Source: Promethearchaeota archaeon (GTDB lineage Archaea; Asgardarchaeota; Lokiarchaeia; Sigyniarchaeales; SOKP01). From it: a DNA stretch of 64,000 bases. Under the pieces are notes generated by a model. It saw nothing but the letters and a program-made list of their open reading frames with translations. It had not been told where the DNA came from and searched no databases. The translations under genes and the position numbers were made by a program. This document shows positions 35,379 to 43,653 of this stretch, one piece after another. Position 1 is the stretch's first letter, and each line of letters begins with the position of its first letter. The DNA lies in NCBI GenBank assembly GCA_019058365.1, contig JAHPZE010000019.1, positions 1-64,000 of the forward strand, written 5' to 3'.

Positions 35379-38291
35379 TTAAAAGAAAGCATCCATCTTT
35401 TTAATACCCTTAATTTCATCATATGTAATGCCAAGTGCATCTAAAACTTGTTCTAAAGCAGAAATAAGAAGCTCCTTATACTTTTTCGTGTCAACATCCT
35501 GGAGTTTTGCAAGTTCAATTGCCTTTGCTCCGGTCGTCCCCTTACTTTTGATAAATCGTATTGTTTCACCTTTTTGAAATTCCTTACCCGTAACATCCCT
35601 TAATTCTTTCGCTGCTCGAACATGTTGGGGAACAACTTTTGTATAACTCTTCAGATCCTTCTGTAAACCAATATTTATCGCGTAATCTTCTAAGGTGAAG
35701 GTATTTGGTTTTCCTATTTTCTTGAGATTATCTCTTACTATTTCGATAATTTGATCTTTAGCTTTTAAAAATTCATCGCTATTTGTGATATTTTTCAAGA
35801 TTTCAATCATTTCACTAAAAACCTTTTTGATAAAATCTGGAGTGTTTCTCTTTTTAGCTACTAAACCTTTTATATCTACAAATTTAGTATCCTTATAAAT
35901 ACCGACATAATTCTTTTTTCTATCAGAGAGTGCTAAGAATTGATAAGTTTTTTCCTCCTCCAAATCAAGATCAAGTTCTTTTTTACTCCATTCTGATATT
36001 TGTTTCATTTGGTCCTTTAAAGGATTTAAAAGAAAAACAGAGTCTGTGTCTCCATACAAAACTTTTACACCTATATCTTCAGCTTTTTTAATCGTTTGTT
36101 TAATAGAGTATTGCCCTATTCCCGTAATACTTTCTGCTACAGGTAAACAAAACAAAGGGAAATTCTGGGATCCAAAAACACCATAGGAGGCGTTTAAAAA
36201 CACTTTTAGTGCTTGCTGAATTGTTTGATAATAGCTTCGCTGTTTTTCTGTTAGATTGATATCACCGGATTTAGGTTTAAAATATTTTACTCTTATATCT
36301 CGGAAAAACCCGACAACATACGCAAAGATTCCCATTTTTTGAGTACATATATGATAAGGCGTTCCCTTTATAAGATTGTCTTCATCATCTTTGTGCGGAC
36401 ATAAGACAGTTTCATATGAAAGATTATATTCTTTGATTATTGATGGATATAGGCTTGAAAAATCCATAACTACGACATCGAAATGAATACCAGGAACAGG
36501 TGGAACGACATATGCGCCAGCAAAGGTTTTTCCTTCTATAACCGCTTTAGAATATCCTCCTGCTTTTAATTCAGCTATTTCAGAACGACGAGGAATAAGA
36601 TACTCATTTCTTCTATGTTCAAAATAAAAGATATTCTGTATCCAGGTTGAAATCTGACGCCTGACAGTTTCATGGATAGGCATCTTAGTTATTCGACATA
36701 ATAGTAGAATTAAATTCCATACTAAGGAGTTATTAAATTTTGTTAACTCCAATGTAAGTATTGAATCTTTTAAATTATACCATGTAAGGATATCATATTC
36801 CATTTCATGTATTTCTTCTTCATGCTCATATTTCTTCTTTCCAAGTAATGCATCACTAATCGCGTTTAATGAACTGCTTTCATATGCTCCTCCAAATGCG
36901 TATCCTGAAATACTTCTATTAAAAAAGAAATTAAATAGATCAATATGAATCCCTTTTCTTAGGTCGCAATCTGATGATGATAAGAACCCAAAACCTCTTT
37001 TAATATGGATAGGATTTAAATCTTTATCTATTTTTAAAATATTTGCTCTATGGAACATATAATTTAAATCAAAATTATCACCATTGAACGTAATAATGAC
37101 TGGATATTCCCATAAAAGATGAAAGGTTTCTATTAATAATTCTTTTTCACTTTTAAAGAAAAATATTTTAGCATCTGATGGAAATTTTTTATGGAGCCCA
37201 CGATAAATAAATCCTTCTCTTTCTAATACATATACTAATTTTAATCCATCTGAAGCTACAAAAGATATACTAATAATTGCTTGTTTTGCTTGACGAGGAT
37301 CTGGAATAACAAAATCTTCTGATCCTAAACTTACTTCAATATCCATAGCTAACCGTTTCACATCTGGAATTGGAGTTAGAAATATATCCAAAAACTTTTC
37401 TGAAAATTCTTGAATTTCTTTAGATTCATCTTTAAATAGATTCCGTAATTCCTTTGCCAGGATTTTTGATTCTTCTGAATCCTCTTCAAAACTTAATTTT
37501 TTAATTTGTCCACCTTGAATACTATAAATTAAACCAGGAATAAGTTGCCTATCGAAAATATAGTTTAAATGGTATCTAATATCTGCCTCCCACGCTTTTT
37601 TATTATTTTTACTCAAAATATTTCTGATATTAGTCCCAGATCCTCCAATATCTGAGGGCGTTTTACCATAAATTTTTGTCATTAATATTTTTTTATCCTT
37701 TAACAAATCTACTTTCTCTACTTCTTCAAATCTAGTGAAACCTTCATAATCTTTCAATTCAATAATGTTTTCCAATTCTGAAATAGGTTCTTTACTTAAA
37801 CAATAAGGTTCATGATCGGTGGTATCAATCCAAATCTTTATATCATCAGATTCTAAATCATAGAATTTACAATATGCTTTGTTTTGTCCACCGTCATAAT
37901 CAACATCAAGCAATAACCCTCGTTCCATATCTTCCACTATTTCTCCCCTTTCAATCAAATATCGAAGGTATGTTGAAGACACACTTTCATGTAAAACCTT
38001 GGATAATTTGATATTTCCCTCTTTTAAGCCAAATGGTTTTCCATCTCCTTTAAAAAATAAATTTGAAGGTATTTCTTTTGAAACCTTCTGTACTTGAGGA
38101 GTTGGTTCTTTGATCTTTTCTTCTTTTACAATTTTAGGTTTAGTTTTTGGTTTTTCTTTTTTAGGTTTTTCTACTTTTATTTGTTTAGGTTTTTCTGGTG
38201 GTTTTTCTTTTTTCTGCTCTTTTTTTTCAACAAACGTGAAAAGTGAAGTTTGAGACTTATCATCTGGTTTTTTCTTTTTCGAAGGTGGCAT
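35379..38291 (-). CDS. polB: DNA polymerase family B (replicative type)
   Basis: A 970-residue B-family DNA polymerase with 3'-5' exonuclease. Numbered from ATG 38291 plus three residues: exonuclease I AMDIEV (Asp320, Glu322), II FNGDNFD (Asp411), III YNLKDS (Asp512); polymerase A DFSSLYPSII (Asp613), B KVFLNASYG (about 699-707), C YGDTDS (749-754). All catalytic residues are intact. The first 75 residues are Lys/Pro/Glu-rich and unstructured, and begin with QTSLFTFV, a PCNA-interaction (PIP) box pattern. The C-terminus ends KKMDAFF, also PIP-like. Two possible PCNA contacts are unusual. No intein was seen. The in-frame TTG at 38300 gives three extra residues and lacks ribosome-site support. 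Convergent with the membrane kinase gene. Confidence 0.95.
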   Translation of the reverse strand: MPPSKKKKPDDKSQTSLFTFVEKKEQKKEKPPEKPKQIKVEKPKKEKPKTKPKIVKEEKIKEPTPQVQKVSKEIPSNLFFKGDGKPFGLKEGNIKLSKVLHESVSSTYLRYLIERGEIVEDMERGLLLDVDYDGGQNKAYCKFYDLESDDIKIWIDTTDHEPYCLSKEPISELENIIELKDYEGFTRFEEVEKVDLLKDKKILMTKIYGKTPSDIGGSGTNIRNILSKNNKKAWEADIRYHLNYIFDRQLIPGLIYSIQGGQIKKLSFEEDSEESKILAKELRNLFKDESKEIQEFSEKFLDIFLTPIPDVKRLAMDIEVSLGSEDFVIPDPRQAKQAIISISFVASDGLKLVYVLEREGFIYRGLHKKFPSDAKIFFFKSEKELLIETFHLLWEYPVIITFNGDNFDLNYMFHRANILKIDKDLNPIHIKRGFGFLSSSDCDLRKGIHIDLFNFFFNRSISGYAFGGAYESSSLNAISDALLGKKKYEHEEEIHEMEYDILTWYNLKDSILTLELTKFNNSLVWNLILLLCRITKMPIHETVRRQISTWIQNIFYFEHRRNEYLIPRRSEIAELKAGGYSKAVIEGKTFAGAYVVPPVPGIHFDVVVMDFSSLYPSIIKEYNLSYETVLCPHKDDEDNLIKGTPYHICTQKMGIFAYVVGFFRDIRVKYFKPKSGDINLTEKQRSYYQTIQQALKVFLNASYGVFGSQNFPLFCLPVAESITGIGQYSIKQTIKKAEDIGVKVLYGDTDSVFLLNPLKDQMKQISEWSKKELDLDLEEEKTYQFLALSDRKKNYVGIYKDTKFVDIKGLVAKKRNTPDFIKKVFSEMIEILKNITNSDEFLKAKDQIIEIVRDNLKKIGKPNTFTLEDYAINIGLQKDLKSYTKVVPQHVRAAKELRDVTGKEFQKGETIRFIKSKGTTGAKAIELAKLQDVDTKKYKELLISALEQVLDALGITYDEIKGIKKMDAFF

Positions 38292-38457
38292 ATTTACCAA
38301 TTAAACTAATATTTTACTGACTAATATAAATAATTATTATTATAATATTTATTATAAAACCCTCTATTCCTTCTTTAATATTTTATCTATGACTCTAAAG
38401 TCAAGCAATATTATAGAAAGAAAATTTAACCTAATTCCTATCTACAAAAATTTTGTA

Positions 38458-38796
38458 TTATCTGTTATTTTCAACTATTTTTTTTATTTCTTCCAAGAGG
38501 AGTTGCTTCTCCGCTATATACCAGTCCAATTGGCTTTTTGAGGGGCTCTCATTCGAAATCGTGAAAGCTACCTCTTTTATTTCCTTTTCAGAAGGAATTA
38601 TCAGTTGACCATTTACATTTTCCCTTATGAGCAGTACTAAGTTATCGGTCTCTAATGGTTTGATATCATACCCATTTTTTATATTTTGGTTAATTGTTAC
38701 ACATAAGGTTGCTAGATGCTGAATAGAATCCTTTAAACTCCGATTTTCCTTGTAAATTTTAAATGCCAGAGAGGTTACATCTTCCTTTGAAAACAT
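38458..38796 (-). CDS. Small protein of unknown function
   Basis: A 112-residue protein, mostly helical by eye, opening MFSKEDVTSLAFKIYKENR. No recognised domain, signal peptide or membrane helix. It is transcribed toward the polymerase gene's 5' end with a gap of 166 bases. Function unknown. Confidence 0.55.
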   Translation of the reverse strand: MFSKEDVTSLAFKIYKENRSLKDSIQHLATLCVTINQNIKNGYDIKPLETDNLVLLIRENVNGQLIIPSEKEIKEVAFTISNESPSKSQLDWYIAEKQLLLEEIKKIVENNR

Positions 38797-38920
38797 TTCA
38801 CAAACAGAAGTCTAATTTATTATATTATTGATAATTAGGTAACTGATTAACAAAAAGATATATACACTTTTAATTATTTGTGTTGATTTTTTAACGCGTT
38901 TAAAACCACAAAATTAAAAA

Positions 38921-38930
38921 TTTATAATAT
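38921..38930 (+). promoter_or_regulatory. TATA-box candidate for tRNA-Thr
   Basis: TTTATAATAT lies about 40-50 bases before the mature tRNA start. This is a usual distance for an archaeal tRNA promoter with a short leader. Confidence 0.5.
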
Positions 38931-38969
38931 TTTCTTATAAGTATAGGAAAATTTTAAAAGCCCTCAAGC

Positions 38970-39071
38970 GCCTCCGTGGCTTAAAAATAATGACAAGCGC
39001 TTTATTTGGCAAAGCGGTATAGCATCCGACTTGTAATCGGAAGGTCGGGGGTTCAAATCCCCCCGGAGGCT
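38970..39071 (+). tRNA. tRNA-Thr (anticodon UGU) with D-loop insertion
   Basis: Seen: acceptor arms GCCTCCG and CGGAGGC pair in seven base pairs. The anticodon stem TCCGA/TCGGA encloses loop CTTGTAA, giving anticodon TGT. The T-arm GGGGG-TTCAAAT-CCCCC is perfect. The gene spans 102 bases; removing 29 bases (38983-39011) from the D-loop leaves a standard 73-base tRNA (discriminator T, no encoded CCA). The 5' D-stem half is GCTT and the 3' half TAGC. The anticodon arm itself is uninterrupted. The tRNA reads codon ACA and by wobble others of threonine. It is the only tRNA seen in the window. Confidence 0.93.
38983..39011 (+). other. Probable 29-base tRNA intron in the D-loop
   Basis: The insertion lies between D-stem GCTT and AAGCGG. 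Inside it AAATAA (38985-38990) pairs with TTATTT (39002-39007), a six-pair hairpin. Flanking exon GCTT can pair with AAGC (39012-39015), giving two helices with small unpaired stretches, a relaxed bulge-helix-bulge for the archaeal splicing endonuclease. The exact ends can slide by two bases. Archaeal introns outside the anticodon loop are known but less common. Confidence 0.7.
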
Positions 39072-39087
39072 ATTTAAATTTGCTTTT

Positions 39088-40191
39088 TTAATTTTGGCTT
39101 TTCAAATATTGATAAATCAATTCAGCTGCTTGTTCTATACCATCTAAAGTGCTTATTTCAGGAACATTATGAGCAAACATAGTGGGGATTCCGACTAAAG
39201 ATGATGGAATACCTAGCCATTTTTGAACTTTACCAGCATCAGAACCATAGAATTCTAAAACACCATCTTGGCATTTTATATTATTTTGAACAGCGACCTC
39301 AACTAAGGTTTTACATAATTGATAATCGAAAACACCAGTACCACTTGCTTCTTGCCACACAATTACCGGTCCATCATGTAATTTAATATCAGAACTTACG
39401 GTTCCCGGAAAATTTTCAACCAATCCAATATCTAATGCTATAATTTCATCAATAGAATTATTTTTTGCGAAAAATAAGGAGCCCTCGGTTCCAATTTCTT
39501 CACGGGTAGTTGCAACGATATACAAATCAAATGGTTTTGTTAAATTTCCTAACTCATCTAGTAGATTATTCACAATTTTATTTGTTAATAAGATTAATCC
39601 TGTCAATGCAACTAAGTTATCCATTGAATATCCTGCAATAATGTTATCATTAAATTTCTCATTTAATAATTCAAATTCTCCAGAAAATACAAATGGAGCT
39701 CCAATATGGATCTTATATTTGTTAATTACTTCTTCTTTATCTTTAGCTCCGACAAATATCTCCATCTCATATGGTTCAAATTTTTCTTCCCCTCTTAATT
39801 TTTGAGGGGTCGCGTGAGGAGATCTACCTCCAATAACACCATTTATCCATTTTCCTTCTTTATTTAATATAGATATTTTTCGTGAGACTAACCATCTACC
39901 CTCATATCCACCTCTTCTAGAAAACTCTAAACTTCCACTTTTTTTAATTTTTCTAATGGTTCCGCCAATTTCATCCATATGAGCTAATATAGCAATAGTT
40001 TTTTTGCTAGATTTTCCATTGAATTTAACAAAATAATTACTAAGTGAATCAGTGTTAACTTCAATACCTTTATCAGCAAGAATTATCTCTAATTCTGTTT
40101 TAAAGAGTTCACCACGAGCTTTCTCTAACCCACTAGGTGCTCTTGCCGATGAAAACTTTTTAATTATTCTAAAAATCTCATTTTTATCCAA
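39088..40191 (-). CDS. M42-family aminopeptidase
   Basis: A 367-residue metallo-aminopeptidase of the M42 (TET/endoglucanase-M-like) family. Metal ligands or active residues: AHMDEIG (near 70-76), YSMDN (where Asp is usual), TTREEIGTEGS with catalytic Glu, ALDIG, and the late YGSDAGKVQK and FAHNVPEIS. Such enzymes form large tetrahedral complexes and trim peptides in the cytoplasm. The tRNA is on the other strand just past the stop. The upstream region contains one copy of the 78-base repeat also found upstream of the LRR gene. Confidence 0.85.
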   Translation of the reverse strand: MDKNEIFRIIKKFSSARAPSGLEKARGELFKTELEIILADKGIEVNTDSLSNYFVKFNGKSSKKTIAILAHMDEIGGTIRKIKKSGSLEFSRRGGYEGRWLVSRKISILNKEGKWINGVIGGRSPHATPQKLRGEEKFEPYEMEIFVGAKDKEEVINKYKIHIGAPFVFSGEFELLNEKFNDNIIAGYSMDNLVALTGLILLTNKIVNNLLDELGNLTKPFDLYIVATTREEIGTEGSLFFAKNNSIDEIIALDIGLVENFPGTVSSDIKLHDGPVIVWQEASGTGVFDYQLCKTLVEVAVQNNIKCQDGVLEFYGSDAGKVQKWLGIPSSLVGIPTMFAHNVPEISTLDGIEQAAELIYQYLKSQN

Positions 40192-40240
40192 GATTTTTCA
40201 CTTTATTTCCTTCTTTATTTTTGTTTTAATCCTAAATAGT

Positions 40241-40318
40241 ATTAAGATTTATAATTCAATAAAATTGGTATTTTATAATATCATTTATTAATTTCGAAGA
40301 TTATGCAGATATTAATAG
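40241..40318. repeat. 78-base direct repeat, copy 1
   Basis: Matches 41701-41778 at 72 of 78 positions with no gap. This copy begins 50 bases upstream of the M42 gene start (minus strand), so it may contain promoter DNA. The two copies flank the LRR gene at 40393-41640. Confidence 0.85.
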
Positions 40319-40392
40319 AAACTATAGCTAAGCTTTCGAATTTTTTGAAAGTGTTGAAATTCTTTACTATAGAGATTTTTAGAAAAAAATAT

Positions 40393-41640
40393 CTATTGTT
40401 TCAGCTTTACCTGCTTAACTTGAGTTGCTTTTTCGGGAGAAACATCGTGAAAAACACCTTCTGCCATAAATATTGTGACGGTACCATCTGCTTGTAATTC
40501 CGAAACCCAGCTTCCCTTGTGCCGTCCCCAGTTTCCCGTGTCTGTATATTCACGTAGATAAGTCGTTGCGAGGAGCGCCCACTCATCAAGTTCTTCTGGT
40601 TGTGACACTTTAATGGGTGCTGAATCTGCCAATCCAATCCAATCCCTCCAATCATGAGCTTCATATCGGTCTCCCCTTACACGATCGGTTGAGGGATTCC
40701 ACCTCCCACCTCTATAATTTACACGAGACTTTACCCAAAGCCATGAATTTATATTCACTATAGAAATATAGCCAATAGGTGGAGACTCAGCTTCGAATGC
40801 TTCATAAGATTCCTTAGCGAAATCATCATTCACTTTTGACTCGAGATAATTAAGTAAAAACTTAATAAGAGCACTTGTGTCAATCATTGAGGATTTAGAA
40901 TTTTTATCTAATTTTTCTTCAATTTCTCTACAATAAGCTATAATATATGGAATTTGATGCTCTTCGAATGCATGGAAATCGGAGTCGCCAAATTTCTTCA
41001 TTCCCCATTTATATACTGGATTCTTGTAAAGATCCAACCATATTAATTTATCTAAATTACCTAACCCTTTAACTTCTGTAATCTTATTATTTTTAAGATA
41101 TAAAGTTTTTAAATTTTTTAGATTTTCAAGTCCTTTAAGCTCAGTTACTTGATTATTTTCAAACCATAACTCACGTAAATTAATAAGGTTCTCAAAACCT
41201 TTAATCTCAGTAATTTTATTATCACATAACCATAATGAACGCAAATTAGTAAGATTTTCTAAACCTTTGATCTCGCTAATTTGATTTTCATGAATTAATA
41301 ATGTTTTTAAATTCACCAACTTCTCTAGTCCTTTTATCTCGGTAATTTGATTAGAAGAGAGAGAAAGCACTTCCAAATTAGTAAGATTCTCTAACCCTTT
41401 TATCTCTGAAATTTGATTCTTATTAAGAGTTAAATTTTGTAAATTAATCATATTTTTTAATCCTTTTATCTCGGTAATTTGATTGGAAGAGAGAGAAAGC
41501 CCTTCTAAATTAGTAAGATTTTCTAAGCCTTTAATCTCCGAAATATCCGAAATGTCTTTCATATTTATAGAAAGCCACAAAAGTCCAGAAATTTCATCTT
41601 TTTTAGTATAAAATTTTTCACACTTAAATTCAACAGACAT
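40393..41640 (-). CDS. SDS22-like leucine-rich-repeat protein with unknown C-terminal domain
   Basis: A 415-residue protein. Residues about 35-211 are eight 22-residue LRRs of the SDS22 type, with consensus EIKGLENLTNLExLSLSSN. Such repeats usually bind proteins. The C-terminal 170 residues form a Trp- and Arg-rich domain (WRDWIGLADSA, TDTGNWGRHKGSW) that I do not recognise. No signal peptide or membrane helix. The gene sits between 78-base direct repeats and has its own copy of the repeat 61 bases upstream, so it may be a mobile or duplicated unit. The repeat-to-repeat similarity of its LRRs is very high, suggesting recent expansion. Confidence 0.8.
   Translation of the reverse strand: MSVEFKCEKFYTKKDEISGLLWLSINMKDISDISEIKGLENLTNLEGLSLSSNQITEIKGLKNMINLQNLTLNKNQISEIKGLENLTNLEVLSLSSNQITEIKGLEKLVNLKTLLIHENQISEIKGLENLTNLRSLWLCDNKITEIKGFENLINLRELWFENNQVTELKGLENLKNLKTLYLKNNKITEVKGLGNLDKLIWLDLYKNPVYKWGMKKFGDSDFHAFEEHQIPYIIAYCREIEEKLDKNSKSSMIDTSALIKFLLNYLESKVNDDFAKESYEAFEAESPPIGYISIVNINSWLWVKSRVNYRGGRWNPSTDRVRGDRYEAHDWRDWIGLADSAPIKVSQPEELDEWALLATTYLREYTDTGNWGRHKGSWVSELQADGTVTIFMAEGVFHDVSPEKATQVKQVKLKQ
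41008..41538 (-). repeat. Tandem 66-base repeats coding the LRRs
   Basis: Eight nearly regular 66-base units inside the LRR gene. Some units are almost identical in DNA (those with TTGATT...GAAGAGAGAGAAAG), suggesting recent copying or recombination. Confidence 0.75.
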
Positions 41641-41700
41641 TATATTATTAGAAGCTTATGTTATAATTAAAATTATAATAATTATTCATGGAAGTAGAAA

Positions 41701-41778
41701 ATTAAGATTTATATTTCAATAAAATTGCCATTTTATAATATCATTTATTAATTTCGAAGAATATGTAGATATAAATAG
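41701..41778. repeat. 78-base direct repeat, copy 2
   Basis: Same orientation as the copy at 40241-40318, six mismatches, offset exactly 1460 bases. It lies 61 bases upstream of the LRR start (minus strand) and ends 22 bases before the probable start of the phosphatase-superfamily gene on the plus strand. Confidence 0.85.
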
Positions 41779-41788
41779 TATCATGATT

Positions 41789-41793
41789 GGTGA
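41789..41793 (+). promoter_or_regulatory. GGTGA ribosome site before a non-standard start
   Basis: GGTGA lies six bases before ATA 41800 and 15 before ATC 41809. It is the only candidate ribosome site ahead of the conserved N-terminus of the phosphatase-superfamily gene. Confidence 0.5.
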
Positions 41794-41799
41794 AGTTTA

Positions 41800-43374
41800 A
41801 TAAATAAAATCAACAGAGCTATTCTCTGTATAATAGACAATCTAAGATCAGACCATTTATTTGATTTTATAGGTAAAGGTTTACTCCCTAATATTGAAAA
41901 ATTAATGAATAATGGTATTTTTTCCAAAAATTGTATTACAGATTTTCCAGCAGTGACTTATCCAACTCAAGCATCGATGATTACTGGAACATATACGGGT
42001 GATTATAAAAAAGAATTTTGTCATGGGGTTCCTTTGATGGATTGGTTGGATCGTGATAAAATACCTCCAAGTCTAAGGAGTTATGCTGCCAAAGATATGC
42101 AAATTTATAAGATAAATGAAGATCTAGGAAATAATTGCAGAACTATCCTCGAGATGGTAGGAGAAGGAAACACTACGAGTATTACCCAGTTTATTAACAG
42201 AGGTACTAAATATTTCTACCCTGAAAGAAGAACTAAACTTGCTTTATTTTATCTTCTTTTATATTATTCCCAAAATACAAAAAAGACAATGGTCAGAGTA
42301 AATTCATTAGTAGTTCAAAAATTACTAGAGACTTTTAAGAATCCAAAGAAATTTTTTAATAATAAAGAACCACCAATAGCATCTTTACTCTGGTTTGTGT
42401 CTTCTGACATATTGTTACATTTATTTGGATCTGATTCCTGGATTTATAAATTAAATTTATTACATATAGATAAAGTAATAGGATTGTTAATTAACGAATT
42501 AGATAAATTGGGTTATTTAAGCGATACTGTAATTGCAATTACTTCAGATCATGGAAATTATAAAGCAGATAGGTTAGGAAATTTGCAGTCATTTCTTAAT
42601 CGAAATAAATTGATACAATACCATCCTCGGAAAAAAAAAAGGGGGAATTTTGATCTAGCTAAGTATGACGGTGTAGGGTTCTTTTATTTTAAAGGAACAA
42701 ATAATTCAGATAAGAAATATCAATGGTCGCCCCCCACTCTGATGGATCTTGAATCATATGGTCCAAATAAAATAAATTTATTAAACCAATTATTCAAGAT
42801 TGACGCTAGTCAATTGATGTTTTATCGAGGTGATAATAATACCTCTAAAGAAGGAATTATTTATCTAAAGAAAAGATGTAAAGAGAATAATCAAATATTA
42901 ACATCTATCATTGAATATCAAGGAACTGGCTTTGATTATAAAACAAGATATATACCAAATGATGAAGAAAATGATATGTTTAATTACTTTAATGATACAA
43001 CAGCCTGTCAACTCTTAGATAATAAATTCCATACAACTCAAGAATGGTTAATGGCAACTTATCATCTTGATTATCCTATGCTACCAGACTTAATACCACG
43101 CCATTTTAAAAATCCCCGAAGTGCAGATATCATTCTTAGCAATGATGGGAGTATAGTGTATAACATACATCATGGAAAACAGACAGGAAAGAATATTTCT
43201 AATCATGATTTAGGCTTAAAAAGATGTATGAATGTTCCTTTAATAATAGGAGGATCCTTAGAAATTCCAAGTAAAGAATTAACTTATTGTAAAATAACTG
43301 ATATTGTTCCAACATTATTGAAGTTATTAGGAAAAAATCCACATAAGAGTGTGGTAGGATCTAGTCTTGTATAA
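41800..43374 (+). CDS. Alkaline-phosphatase-superfamily enzyme (phosphodiesterase/sulfatase-like) with non-standard start
   Basis: The conserved body is plain. Upstream of the first ATG (41905) the frame stays open and codes RAILCIIDNLRSDHLFDF, which contains the first metal-binding Asp expected at the N-terminus of this superfamily. The nucleophile Thr is in TYPTQASMITGTY, and later metal ligands are in ITSDHGNY and HHGKQTG. The C-terminal CKITDIVPTLLKLLGKNP is typical of this group. A stop at 41791-41793 bounds the frame, and no ATG, GTG or TTG lies between it and 41905. ATA 41800, with GGTGA six bases before, or ATC 41809 would be the start. A broken start is the alternative. The family acts on phosphate or sulfate esters; substrate unknown. 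Confidence 0.8.
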   Translation: MNKINRAILCIIDNLRSDHLFDFIGKGLLPNIEKLMNNGIFSKNCITDFPAVTYPTQASMITGTYTGDYKKEFCHGVPLMDWLDRDKIPPSLRSYAAKDMQIYKINEDLGNNCRTILEMVGEGNTTSITQFINRGTKYFYPERRTKLALFYLLLYYSQNTKKTMVRVNSLVVQKLLETFKNPKKFFNNKEPPIASLLWFVSSDILLHLFGSDSWIYKLNLLHIDKVIGLLINELDKLGYLSDTVIAITSDHGNYKADRLGNLQSFLNRNKLIQYHPRKKKRGNFDLAKYDGVGFFYFKGTNNSDKKYQWSPPTLMDLESYGPNKINLLNQLFKIDASQLMFYRGDNNTSKEGIIYLKKRCKENNQILTSIIEYQGTGFDYKTRYIPNDEENDMFNYFNDTTACQLLDNKFHTTQEWLMATYHLDYPMLPDLIPRHFKNPRSADIILSNDGSIVYNIHHGKQTGKNISNHDLGLKRCMNVPLIIGGSLEIPSKELTYCKITDIVPTLLKLLGKNPHKSVVGSSLV

Positions 43375-43542
43375 AATCTATTTCTTGGTATTTTGCTTAA
43401 AAATAGAGTCTATATATAATATATATGATATATAGAGGTTTTATTTATGATTTGTTAAATAAATAAAATAAATAGAACACTATATAATATCATTATATTA
43501 GAATTTATATTTGAAAAGTAGACAACTGTGTAATCTTGGCTT

Positions 43543-43641
43543 ATGAAAAGGCAAATTTGGATATTTATCGCATTAATAATTGGGATTTCATGTGGTATAA
43601 TTTTTGCTATAATAGATAATTTTATACGATCATTCATTTAA
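43543..43641 (+). CDS. Tiny membrane protein before the ABC importer
   Basis: A 32-residue open frame, MKRQIWIFIALIIGISCG and on, with one hydrophobic helix after a basic MKRQ start. It ends 12 bases before the binding-protein gene, in the same direction, so it could be a small transporter helper or leader peptide. The size makes a chance frame possible, but start charge plus helix plus position argue for a real gene. Confidence 0.45.
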   Translation: MKRQIWIFIALIIGISCGIIFAIIDNFIRSFI

Positions 43642-43653
43642 GGCTAAAAAAAT

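Noticed and set aside
38970..39071. Idea that the tRNA is a broken pseudogene
   Set aside because: All stems are perfect after removing 29 bases, and the insert can form a splicing-like structure.
41008..41538. Idea of a CRISPR-like array from the 66-base repeats
   Set aside because: The units are in frame and encode regular LRRs; no spacers.
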